In this document: positions 9,501 to 16,633 of the stretch, piece after piece | Layout of the letters: each line of letters opens with the position of its first letter | How positions within the stretch are numbered: position 1 is the first letter of the stretch | NCBI GenBank assembly: GCA_018266755.1 | Contig: JAFDZW010000005.1 | Coordinates: 124,001 to 188,000 of the forward strand | Source of the DNA: Bacteroidota bacterium | GTDB lineage: Bacteria > Bacteroidota > Ignavibacteria > Palsa-1295 | Direction: 5' to 3' | DNA: 64,000 bases | Made by a program: the position numbers and the translations under genes | Notes under the pieces: generated by a model | Database searches by the model: none | Told to the model about the DNA's origin: nothing | The model's input: only the letters and a program-made list of their open reading frames with translations

Positions 9501-10166
9501 TTCTGCGGCATATTCGAATCGCTGCAGCAGCAGTGTGTCGAGCTCTTGGTCGGTGATAGTTCTCAGTGTCTCGGCGGCACGAGCGGCATGGAAGCGGCGG
9601 TCGATCATCCCCGCAATCCAGCGATGGATCTTCGCCCGACCGAAGCGAGTAAATGTCGTAAGCATCGGGGATGAAGCCGGTTCGCTGTGCTGATAGATAT
9701 CGCGCAGGCGATTGTGCAGTACAGCTTCAATCGTTTCTTCGACGAGCAGTGTACGCTCGACCCCCTGCAGAATTCCGAAGGCTGGGTCAATCCCGGCTTC
9801 AATCGGGTGCTCGCGAAGCAAACGGGAGCAGAAGCCGTGGATCGTGGAAATCGGTGCAGCGTCAAGTTCGTGCATCGCACGCCAGAGTCGGTCGATCCGG
9901 GCAGGGTCTGCTGAAAGCTCCGCAAGTCGCGTTATGCGCTTAGTGATCGCCGCGGTGATCTTTTCTCGCAGTTCTGCTGCCGCATTCTCAGTAAATGTGA
10001 TGGCCGCAATGGATGCCGGGCTCGTCGAATCGTCCGATTCGAGAATATGAACATAGTGTTCGACGAGCGTAAACGTCTTACCCGACCCGGCGTTCGCGAT
10101 CAGTACCGTATGCGAATCGGCCTCGATGGCTTGCCGTTGCGCTGGCGTCAGTATAGCGTCACTCAT
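6567..10166 (-). CDS. AddA/RecB-like UvrD helicase with Cas4-type nuclease domain
   Basis: A 1199-residue DNA repair enzyme joining a superfamily 1A helicase to a RecB-type nuclease, expected to resect double-strand breaks. Start ATG 10166 gives MSDAILTPAQRQAIEADS, the usual beginning before motif I. Walker A ANAGSGKT is at 24-31, motif II DEYQDTD at 393-399, and GDPKQSIYRFRDAD at 423-436. The PD-(D/E)XK nuclease lies near the C terminus: GVIDRLYCDADG followed by LDYKTTK at about 1085. Cys943, Cys1176, Cys1179 and Cys1189 bracket the nuclease in the pattern that binds a 4Fe-4S cluster in AddB and Cas4. No addB-like gene is adjacent. The start overlaps the hemerythrin gene by 8 bases. It could be named addA, but the Fe-S pattern is not standard for AddA. 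Confidence 0.9.
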   Translation of the reverse strand: MSDAILTPAQRQAIEADSHTVLIANAGSGKTFTLVEHYVHILESDDSTSPASIAAITFTENAAAELREKITAAITKRITRLAELSADPARIDRLWRAMHELDAAPISTIHGFCSRLLREHPIEAGIDPAFGILQGVERTLLVEETIEAVLHNRLRDIYQHSEPASSPMLTTFTRFGRAKIHRWIAGMIDRRFHAARAAETLRTITDQELDTLLLQRFEYAAERILMSASVQTALAKLESYFTTHADAEDARMSLNDIRNSTTPQQRYEAIPVFFAKILTDKGGPREKVFKHRKGGNDYRPEVARLVESALAPLMDLMPQFEAYADWRNSAPHTFTHLRHVVELYEESFERYTEAKLGQGLLDHDDLIDYGVRLLAEPHIAAEIAESLRHCLVDEYQDTDERQYSLLRSITAHFSNHVLVTIVGDPKQSIYRFRDADLDVFHDAVADLVRASHGVEPITLDVCFRMLPFPLSFANKVTDHIFGEDPTLRERYFYRPLVCAKDDEFEGRVTMLIAEEVSDEAHETENTSLSEEELIARSILERQSADPPCRFAEMAILLRDRKRLGSLEVTLRRYNIPYSLSGGLGFYQQQEIIDALTLLHVLIDPNDDLYLVALLRSPYVGIDDRTIWNLVHARNLKRPRPSLWDHLLASTTDAGIRSRIAWLAQLVAFTGRLDTVRLLERGIADSLIELTYLVFPDGEQKISNLRKFISLAARSELPVWEFVEQCTILQERDDREQQAIQPTDDAVHIMTIHASKGLEFPVVYLPYLSDEGRKRPSSALVSRHYPYIVLEDYSGNEALRHPYSGLLSVGERGAEREEELRILYVALTRAKNELVISATINGKKPIAQTSQLSQVLDSLGVDGSTLSTSDTIGFVQRLSVYKNGTKSERVLTGSIPIVRTLAARERQLAQSDVVPTVHMDLRTIDPRRGVTRYSPTQIETHVDCPTKYVLHFNLGLPEVRTIEYEHDPSVEHSQTHAATYGKLLHAAFERIDDFAPAADGTFTVNDEAFEALAFRVELPPSARALSKRKLEDDIRRVLASDLLLALRSATETYTELPVRFALQEHYVLSGVIDRLYCDADGMWHILDYKTTKTPTPEKIRQYEFQTKLYAFLVFKLFDAPQVATHLYFTSTGTTESAVYSDIDLHGFENELIGTIEEILAGRDARSFDDIEKKRSHCSECPYSPDGVSRCVLDTTPISIF

Positions 10167-10719
10167 GTGGGTGTTCTTGCTCTTTGAGGCGGCGTTCGAG
10201 CGCAAGCATTTCGTTGCCCATCGCTTCGAGCGTCTCGTCGTCGAAGCCATGTTCCGCAACCTCGAAATACACCGTATCCTCCGTGAGAATATGCTGGATA
10301 AGATTATGGACGATATGTGAACCCGTCTCGATGATACGTTTTACGCTGACATGCATCGGCACGCGGTCCTCTTCAAAATCACTGACGATCGTGCAAAATT
10401 CGTTGAAGTAGTCGCGTAAGAATTCGTGGTCGTAGTTCAAAAAAAGGAATTTCACGCGTCCTTGCGGGACGATCTGCTCCAGCCGTGGGAAAAAGATCTC
10501 TTCCTCCTTGACAAGATGGACGTTCAGATGCTCTCGAATAATCTCGCGTGTCCGAAGCAGGGTTGCATAATCGGCCGTTTGGATATGCGCCCGGTACCCA
10601 TCGCGTTGTAGGCGCTCGATAAGAGTGAGCAATTCATCACATGCAGCACGAAACGCTACATGCTCGGCAAGTAATTGTCGGACGGGGTTTGATGCTCGTT
10701 CCAGGTGGTCGTAATTCAT
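10159..10719 (-). CDS. hemerythrin-domain protein
   Basis: A 186-residue all-helical protein with the metal ligands of a hemerythrin fold: His20 in the first helix, His64/His68 with Glu72 in HLVKEEE, His98 in LNYDHEF, and His143 with Glu147 in HILTEDTVYF. Such domains bind a di-iron centre that reacts with oxygen or nitric oxide; they are also found in iron-sulfur repair (RIC/YtfE) proteins. This one lacks the N-terminal domain typical of YtfE. Its 3' end overlaps the start of the helicase-nuclease gene by 8 bases, so the two are coupled. The function is not proven: oxygen/NO sensing, iron delivery or storage are all possible. Confidence 0.85.
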   Translation of the reverse strand: MNYDHLERASNPVRQLLAEHVAFRAACDELLTLIERLQRDGYRAHIQTADYATLLRTREIIREHLNVHLVKEEEIFFPRLEQIVPQGRVKFLFLNYDHEFLRDYFNEFCTIVSDFEEDRVPMHVSVKRIIETGSHIVHNLIQHILTEDTVYFEVAEHGFDDETLEAMGNEMLALERRLKEQEHPHE

Positions 10720-10816
10720 ATTCGCAACGCTTTGTGAACATTACATTGTTGAGTGGGATTCAATTTTCATTACGGCGATCTCTTCAGAAGCAACACTATC
10801 ACGAACCATCGGTCGG

Positions 10817-12316
10817 GTGCTCATGCCAAGGCTGGAATTGCGTCCGTTCGAGACGGATTCAATCTACCGTGCGCGTATCGAGCGTTGGGTAGTCCAAGGT
10901 ATGGTCTGCGGCTTCTGTATCTTCAACGGTACGGTCGAGCAGGCGAAGCGGATTCTTGCCACGTTGCAGACATTGGCTCTTGCGGAAGGGACTGGGCCGC
11001 TACTATTCTCTTGCGATGCAGAGTGGGGCTTGCCAATGCGTCTCTCGACAGGCGGCACCGAATTCCCGCACGCACTCGCTCTGGCACATGCGACAAGGCC
11101 AAATTCCGTTCGTGACGCGGCACGAGCCACCGGAGTCGAGATGCGAGCGATCGGACTGCATTGGAGCTTTGCACCGGTGGCGGATGTGAATTCCGATCCG
11201 AAGAACCCGATCATTAATATTCGCTCCTTCGGTGAGAATGCGGAAACAGTCTCACACGCTGCGGTAGAATACGCCGCTGGCCTTGCAGAAGCCGGCATTG
11301 CTGCATGTGCGAAGCATTTCCCGGGGCACGGCGAGACACGCGTTGACTCTCATCGGGCACTCCCCGTGCTACAGCTTACGCCTGAACATTTCGAGCAGGT
11401 GGAATTCCCTCCGTTTCGAGCGTTGATTCATGCCGCGATTCCGTCGGTGATGACCGGCCATTTAGCAGCCCCTCTATTAGCTCGTGCGTTCGGGGCCGAT
11501 CTTGCTACGGCAGAATTACCTGCCTCGGTTTCGCCTGTTCTGACACAAACGCTGCTGCGTGAGCATCTCGGATACAGCGGGCTCATCGTGACCGATTCGA
11601 TGGAAATGGGAGGTCTGCGAGGCCTATTTTCAGGCGACGCCGATGCCGCTGAAGCGGCTGTGAGAGCTGGGAATAATCTCGTGCTCATGCCGGGCGATAT
11701 AGATGAGATTCACGAGCATTTCCTCAGTGTTGCCGCAAGAGATTGCACCTTCGCTCGTATGCTGGAACATTCTGCACGCCAGGTGAGTGGCTTCATGGGA
11801 CATTGCCACTTCGGAGAGCAAGCACCAATAACCAATTCCGAATTTCATCGATTATTGGCCAAGGATATCGCGGCCTCGGCAATTGATGTAATCGGCGAGA
11901 TCGGCACTGTTCGCGAAGCGCGATTCTATCATATCGTGGCGGACGACCCTACACTTCAGGCGCAGCATATCCGGGAGCTTCAATCTCTCCTTGCGGAGTC
12001 TATTCCGTCGTTGCGAGCGATCTCGGAAGTCGAACTGCAATCGACGCTCGGTGCAGATACCATCGTGTTCGTTCTCGAACGACCTCGAGGAAAGCTTTTG
12101 GATGAAACAGGCGAGGGGATGAATGTTCGCCCTGTTGATCGCTTCGCCCTGTCTGTCCGGCAGCAGGGAAGCACGCCCCGATGTATCATTTCCCTCGGAA
12201 ATCCGTATCTCAACCAATCGTTCGAGTTGGACGTACGGACGTGCCGAATTTTCACCTATAGTGATTCAACGCCGTCGATCGCTGCCGTGGTCGAGAGGCT
12301 TCATACTGTCAGGTAA
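10817..12316 (+). CDS. glycoside hydrolase family 3, beta-N-acetylhexosaminidase-like
   Basis: A 499-residue GH3 enzyme close to NagZ, which removes N-acetylglucosamine from muropeptides during cell-wall recycling. Residues 1-340 form the TIM barrel. Key marks are KHFPGHGET (166-174), the catalytic Asp177/His179 pair in the flexible loop (RVDSHR), and the nucleophile Asp260 in VTDSMEMGG. About 150 more C-terminal residues follow, with no recognised motif; they resemble the second alpha/beta domain of two-domain GH3 enzymes. There is no signal peptide, so it is probably cytoplasmic. The start is GTG 10817 or ATG 10823; no better start lies upstream. It is divergent from the hemerythrin gene and 3 bases before a lipoprotein gene. 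Confidence 0.88.
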   Translation: MLMPRLELRPFETDSIYRARIERWVVQGMVCGFCIFNGTVEQAKRILATLQTLALAEGTGPLLFSCDAEWGLPMRLSTGGTEFPHALALAHATRPNSVRDAARATGVEMRAIGLHWSFAPVADVNSDPKNPIINIRSFGENAETVSHAAVEYAAGLAEAGIAACAKHFPGHGETRVDSHRALPVLQLTPEHFEQVEFPPFRALIHAAIPSVMTGHLAAPLLARAFGADLATAELPASVSPVLTQTLLREHLGYSGLIVTDSMEMGGLRGLFSGDADAAEAAVRAGNNLVLMPGDIDEIHEHFLSVAARDCTFARMLEHSARQVSGFMGHCHFGEQAPITNSEFHRLLAKDIAASAIDVIGEIGTVREARFYHIVADDPTLQAQHIRELQSLLAESIPSLRAISEVELQSTLGADTIVFVLERPRGKLLDETGEGMNVRPVDRFALSVRQQGSTPRCIISLGNPYLNQSFELDVRTCRIFTYSDSTPSIAAVVERLHTVR

Positions 12317-12319
12317 CCT

Positions 12320-12910
12320 ATGCGGAGTTCTGTCATACCGTTGGTAATCGTTGGGGCTCTTGTGGCGGTGTCGCTGGCCAGTTGCCAGTCGTCGAAGCAG
12401 TCCACGACACAGGTCGTCGCGCAACGCGATACAAGCATCCCGCCGAATGCGATCCCGGCAGCAAAGGTAGATCCTCGTCTGTTGCGTTACACCTTCTATT
12501 TCAAGATGTTGGCGTCCGATACGCATCCGGCTGACGAGATATTCATCGACACGAGCGGCCAGATGCGATTTAATACGCATCAACAGATGAAATCGGGAAT
12601 ATGGAAGACCCCGACAGGATTTGCGTATATCGAGCCTGCTGACGACGATACGCTCACGTACTTCGTCCGGAAAGAGTCACTATTTGTGATAGATCCATCG
12701 GATGTAAGTCCTGAATGCCCGAATGGAGATATAATGTATATATCATTTTACCGTCCGGACCTCAAGAAAGAGATTCGATTAAAAACTAATACTTGCGCAG
12801 AGGAGTATAACCTGTTGACCGGGGAGCAGCGGAAGCTTTTTCCGATGCTATTGGCCTATGTTCAACGCCTGGCGCAGCGATATCGCCCTCTATTCCCGGA
12901 TTCGCCGTAG
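12320..12910 (+). CDS. putative lipoprotein
   Basis: A 196-residue protein with a lipoprotein signal peptide (IPLVIVGALVAVSLASC, Cys22), followed by a Ser/Thr/Gln-rich linker. The folded part (about 50-190) has no recognisable domain; a pair of cysteines (SPECPNGD and TNTCAEEY) might form a disulfide. The start overlaps a decent ribosome site (CAGG) in the 3-base gap after the GH3 gene, so it is cotranscribed with it. A short hairpin, ATTCGCCG/CGGCGAAT, surrounds its stop codon. Function unknown. Confidence 0.65.
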   Translation: MRSSVIPLVIVGALVAVSLASCQSSKQSTTQVVAQRDTSIPPNAIPAAKVDPRLLRYTFYFKMLASDTHPADEIFIDTSGQMRFNTHQQMKSGIWKTPTGFAYIEPADDDTLTYFVRKESLFVIDPSDVSPECPNGDIMYISFYRPDLKKEIRLKTNTCAEEYNLLTGEQRKLFPMLLAYVQRLAQRYRPLFPDSP

Positions 12911-12965
12911 GCGGCGAATTCAACTGTGTTTGAAGTTGTTTGCAGTGCCAAGAAAATACCGTACT

Positions 12966-14576
12966 ATGCCAACGAAAAGACTATCTCCGTTCCGAAACGA
13001 AACCTACAAAGATTTCTCAAACCCGAAGGAATTCGCCGCTCAGTCCAACGCTATCAAGCAGGCCCGTGCGAATTTTAACCAGGTGTACCCCATCGTGATC
13101 GGGAAGGAGAAGATCAAAACAAACGATTTTATCCTCTCGAAGAACCCGGCCCATCCGAACGAAGTCGTTGGCAAGTTCTCGAAAGGCACCCTCGGGCTCG
13201 CACAGCGCGCACTCGACACGGCCACCAGGACATTCGAAACCTGGAGCAAAGTACCTGCGACCGACCGCGCCGACATTCTCGTAAAAGCCGCAGCGATCAT
13301 TCGCCGCCGCCGTTATGAGGTCAATGCTTGGATGATTCTCGAAGTCGGCAAGAACTTTGCCGAGGCAGATGCCGACACAGTAGAGGCGATCGACTTCCTC
13401 GAATATTACGCACGCGAGATGTACCGCCTCTCGGGGCCGCAGCCGGTCGTCAAAAACAAAGACGAGAAGGGCTACCTGGAGTATCTGCCGATGGGCGTCG
13501 GCGTGATCATTCCGCCGTGGAATTTCCCGTTCGCAATCCTCGTCGGTACGGCAAGTGCCGCCATCGTCACGGGAAATACGATCGTACTGAAGCCATCGAG
13601 CGATTCGCCGATGATGGGGTGGCTCTTTGCCGAGATCATGGAGGAAGCAGGCCTTCCGCCGGGGGTGCTAAATTACTTTTCTGCACCGGGCGGCGAGATC
13701 GGCGATTTCCTTGTGAAGAGCCCCTTGACCCGTTTTGTCTCATTTACGGGTTCGAAGGAGATCGGCTTACGCATCAACCAACTTGCCGCGGAGCCGCAAA
13801 AAGGGCAGAAGTGGATCAAGCGAGTTGTCGCCGAAATGGGCGGCAAGGATGGGATTGTCGTCGCAAAAGATGCCGATCTTGATAGTGCTGCCGACGGCGT
13901 CGTCGCGTCTGCATTCGGTTTCCAGGGACAGAAGTGTTCGGCATGTTCGCGAGTGATCGTCGAGCAGCCGGTGTATGATTCCTTTGTACAGAAGGTAAAG
14001 GAGCGTGTCGAGAAACTCGAAGTCGGCGATCCGGCGCTCAATAAGTACTCCGGTCCGGTTGTGAACCAGCGTTCGCAACAGAAGATCATGGAGTATGTTG
14101 CTATCGGTAAGAAGGAAGGTAAGTTGCTTGTCGGCGGCAAGACCGTCGGCAATGAGGGCTACTATGTCGCCCCGACGGTTTTCGCCGATATTGCACCGAC
14201 GGCCCGCCTTGCCCAAGAGGAGATCTTCGGGCCGGTCCTCGCAATTATTCCGGTCAAGGATTTCGACGAGGCAATCAAGGTCGCCAACAATACCGAGTAC
14301 GGCCTTACAGGTGCGATCTACGCCAAGAACCGTTCGAAGCTCGACCGCGCAATGCGGGAGATCATGGTCGGCAATCTCTATGTCAACCGTAAATGTACGG
14401 GCGCGCTCGTGGGGGTGCATCCGTTCGGTGGCTTCAACATGAGCGGCACCGACTCGAAGGCCGGCGGACACGATTACCTCCAATTGTTCATGCAAGCCCG
14501 TGTCGTTGCAGAGAAGATGCTGACAACGGCTGCGAAGCGCCCGGCCAAGCGTAAGACTGCCGCAAAGGCAAAGTGA
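12966..14576 (+). CDS. pruA: L-glutamate gamma-semialdehyde (P5C) dehydrogenase
   Basis: Oxidises glutamate gamma-semialdehyde to glutamate with NAD+, the second step of proline breakdown. The 536-residue chain from ATG 12966 has the RocA-type N terminus (SPFRNETYKDFSNPKE, then YPIVIGKEKI and NPAHPNEVVG), which sets it apart from other aldehyde dehydrogenases. Catalytic Cys324 lies in GFQGQKCSACSR and the general base Glu290 in EMGGKDG. The C terminus is extended by a Lys/Ala-rich tail (KRPAKRKTAAKAK) beyond the usual end. Proline dehydrogenase is not in this window. The TGA stop overlaps the GTG start of the E1 beta gene by four bases. Confidence 0.92.
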   Translation: MPTKRLSPFRNETYKDFSNPKEFAAQSNAIKQARANFNQVYPIVIGKEKIKTNDFILSKNPAHPNEVVGKFSKGTLGLAQRALDTATRTFETWSKVPATDRADILVKAAAIIRRRRYEVNAWMILEVGKNFAEADADTVEAIDFLEYYAREMYRLSGPQPVVKNKDEKGYLEYLPMGVGVIIPPWNFPFAILVGTASAAIVTGNTIVLKPSSDSPMMGWLFAEIMEEAGLPPGVLNYFSAPGGEIGDFLVKSPLTRFVSFTGSKEIGLRINQLAAEPQKGQKWIKRVVAEMGGKDGIVVAKDADLDSAADGVVASAFGFQGQKCSACSRVIVEQPVYDSFVQKVKERVEKLEVGDPALNKYSGPVVNQRSQQKIMEYVAIGKKEGKLLVGGKTVGNEGYYVAPTVFADIAPTARLAQEEIFGPVLAIIPVKDFDEAIKVANNTEYGLTGAIYAKNRSKLDRAMREIMVGNLYVNRKCTGALVGVHPFGGFNMSGTDSKAGGHDYLQLFMQARVVAEKMLTTAAKRPAKRKTAAKAK

Positions 14577-15547
14577 CCCGGACCTACATCGATGCGATCA
14601 CCGATGCACTCCGTTTCGAGATGGAGCGCGATCCGAGTGTGTTTTGCATCGGTGAAGACATCGGTCCGTTCGGCGGTGCGTTCAAAGCGACAAAAGGGTT
14701 GATTGACACCTTTGGCAAAGAGCGTGTCATCGATACACCTATTGCCGAGTCGGGGATTATCGGCGCTGCCATCGGCGCATCGCTCTGTGGCTATAGACCG
14801 GTAGCCGAAATGCAGTTCTCCGACTTTATTACGAACGGCTTCAATCAGGTCGTGACCGTGGCGGCAACAACGGCATATCGCTGGGGGATTGGCGTGCCAA
14901 TCGTCGTCCGGCTTCCAAGCGGCGCCGGCATTAGCGGCGGCCCGTTTCATTCGAAAAATCCCGAAGTGTGGTTTGCGCATCAACCGGGCTTGAAAGTCGT
15001 GTGCCCGGCAACGCCCTCTGATGCAAAAGGTTTGCTTCTTGCAGCAATCCGCGATCCGAACCCCGTGCTCTATTTTGAGCATAAACGATTGTACCGCTCA
15101 CTCAAGGAAGAAGTGCCGGACGGCGAGCACATTGTCGAGCTCGGTCATGCTCGCATCGCGCGAGAAGGAAGCGATGCAACGATCGTTACCTACGGTGGGA
15201 CAGTCCCGCTTGCGGTCGAGGTTGCGGATGAATTCATGTCGAGTGGAAAGGGAAGTATCGAAGTGATCGACTTGCGCTCACTCGTCCCGCTCGACGAAGC
15301 AACGATCCTCACAAGCATCCGCAAGACTAGCCGCGCACTTATTCTCCACGAAGATAACCTCACCGCCGGCTTTGGTGCCGAGATCACGGCACGCATTACT
15401 GAACACGCGTTCGAAACGCTTGACGCGCCGGTGATGCGCCTGGCCTCGGCTGACGTCCCCGTCCCGTTTGCGCCGACGCTTGAGAAGGAAGTCCTGCCGA
15501 ATACTGCTCGACTCTCCGGCGCACTTCAAACCCTACTGAATTACTAA
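14573..15547 (+). CDS. 2-oxoacid (pyruvate/branched-chain) dehydrogenase E1 component, beta subunit
   Basis: The 324-residue beta subunit of an alpha2beta2 thiamin-dependent E1, which decarboxylates a 2-oxoacid and passes the acyl group to lipoyl E2. Diagnostic parts: CIGEDIGPFGGAFKATKGL, the TPP-site segment DTPIAESGIIGAAIGASL, AEMQFSDFI, and the C-terminal transketolase domain with RSLVPLDEATI and EDNLTAGFGAEI. GTG 14573 is the start and overlaps the preceding gene's stop. The alpha subunit, E2 and E3 are not adjacent, so whether the substrate is pyruvate, a branched-chain oxoacid or acetoin cannot be decided here; the segment HSKNPEVWFAHQPG is compatible with the branched-chain type. Confidence 0.9.
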   Translation: MTRTYIDAITDALRFEMERDPSVFCIGEDIGPFGGAFKATKGLIDTFGKERVIDTPIAESGIIGAAIGASLCGYRPVAEMQFSDFITNGFNQVVTVAATTAYRWGIGVPIVVRLPSGAGISGGPFHSKNPEVWFAHQPGLKVVCPATPSDAKGLLLAAIRDPNPVLYFEHKRLYRSLKEEVPDGEHIVELGHARIAREGSDATIVTYGGTVPLAVEVADEFMSSGKGSIEVIDLRSLVPLDEATILTSIRKTSRALILHEDNLTAGFGAEITARITEHAFETLDAPVMRLASADVPVPFAPTLEKEVLPNTARLSGALQTLLNY

Positions 15548-15550
15548 CCG

Positions 15551-15567
15551 CTGTACAATCTGTACAG
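15551..15567. terminator. short hairpin between convergent genes
   Basis: CTGTACA, three-base loop, TGTACAG: a perfect 7-bp stem placed between the stop of the E1 beta gene (15547) and the end of the convergent lipoprotein gene (15578). There is no T tract, so termination is only a possibility. Confidence 0.35.
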
Positions 15568-15577
15568 CTTCTCCCCG

Positions 15578-16552
15578 CTACATCTCGGACCACTGGACAT
15601 TGTCGATCTTCCCGTTAGTGACCGTGATTGTCTGGTTCGTACTATCTGTCTGTCCGATAAAGTTAAACGTGCCGCTGAAGCGTCGGCGGGTCGTATCGTA
15701 GGAGGTGATCGTAAGCGTGCCGCTTGTCGAAGTATACCCTGCGCCTGAAAGATCCGAAATCGCCGCTGTACTAATATTTATACCACTCTGACGAAACGGA
15801 AATGTACCGACGGAAGGATTTGATATCCTCATTTGTAGGATCTCGCCGAGCGAATTGCTTGCGAATATCCAAATGGACGGGGAAACTTGCGTCTTGAATG
15901 CAGTCAATCCGTCATGGGCTACATATTGCTGGCCGTTAATCGTTGCAGAGATGCTCCCTTGCCCGTAGCCACCGACCGTGATCGGGATCTTGTCGAAGTA
16001 ACCGCCCACGATATGCTTCGTGGCGGGGGCACCCTGTGTCGGTGTCTCGATGACCATATCGAACGTGAATGTGCCCGAGATAGTATTGTTGACCGTATCG
16101 AACTCAGTAATCACGATCGATCCTCCAGGTTTCGATTTGTAGTTGAGCGTATCGATCGAGAGCGTGACTTGCGGCAACAGTGGCGCTTCGTCATCGCCAA
16201 CCGAGAATGTCGCTGGCTTCGGCGTATCGAAGGGGATGGAGAACATCATCGTTTCCGATGTGTAATTTGTCCCAACGATATCCGACACCATAAACTGAAT
16301 CATCAGTTGGCTCAATCCATTAGGGAGACCAGTGACTCTGTTCGGATAAATAGCAGCAAATCCACTTGACGACAGTGTATAATTTTTGCGATCGATCGTA
16401 ACGCCGTCACGGATATATCCGAATTCGCCCGCCGCATGCAGCGATGGGATCGTTGTCGACGATGTCGGATTATCGTAGTGATTGCAACCGAAACTGACAA
16501 GCAGAGCACCGATACATAGAAGTAACCAATTGGATCGTAGTTGAGTACGCAT
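15578..16552 (-). CDS. lipoprotein with two internally repeated beta domains
   Basis: A 324-residue protein with lipoprotein signal LLLCIGALLVSFGC (Cys23). Two related halves can be seen. One contains ITEFDTVNNTISGTFTF and the other ITSYDTTRRRFSGTFNF, each followed by a 'T.Q..T..V..G.' strand and each preceded by a segment of the type GSISATINGQQY. This pattern resembles DUF6252-type lipoproteins of Bacteroidota, but I cannot confirm the family. It is probably anchored to the outer membrane; function unknown. It lies 81 bases downstream of uvrA on the same strand. Confidence 0.68.
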   Translation of the reverse strand: MRTQLRSNWLLLCIGALLVSFGCNHYDNPTSSTTIPSLHAAGEFGYIRDGVTIDRKNYTLSSSGFAAIYPNRVTGLPNGLSQLMIQFMVSDIVGTNYTSETMMFSIPFDTPKPATFSVGDDEAPLLPQVTLSIDTLNYKSKPGGSIVITEFDTVNNTISGTFTFDMVIETPTQGAPATKHIVGGYFDKIPITVGGYGQGSISATINGQQYVAHDGLTAFKTQVSPSIWIFASNSLGEILQMRISNPSVGTFPFRQSGINISTAAISDLSGAGYTSTSGTLTITSYDTTRRRFSGTFNFIGQTDSTNQTITVTNGKIDNVQWSEM

Positions 16553-16633
16553 GGATGATGGATGACGAAGTAATGCTGTTGCAACCCCCAGGGTTAGCAG
16601 AAGGATTCCTCAGAAACCCGTCCGGTTGAGGTC

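Noticed and set aside
10166-10259. 31 extra N-terminal residues on the helicase-nuclease
   Set aside because: They lie inside the hemerythrin gene; the conserved start TPAQRQAIEA follows ATG 10166.
13767-14495. 242-residue open frame on the minus strand
   Set aside because: Antisense to the conserved half of P5C dehydrogenase; no start signal or family resemblance.
16553-16633. Terminator after uvrA
   Set aside because: An imperfect stem (CCTCAACC with a bulged partner) exists but no T tract follows.
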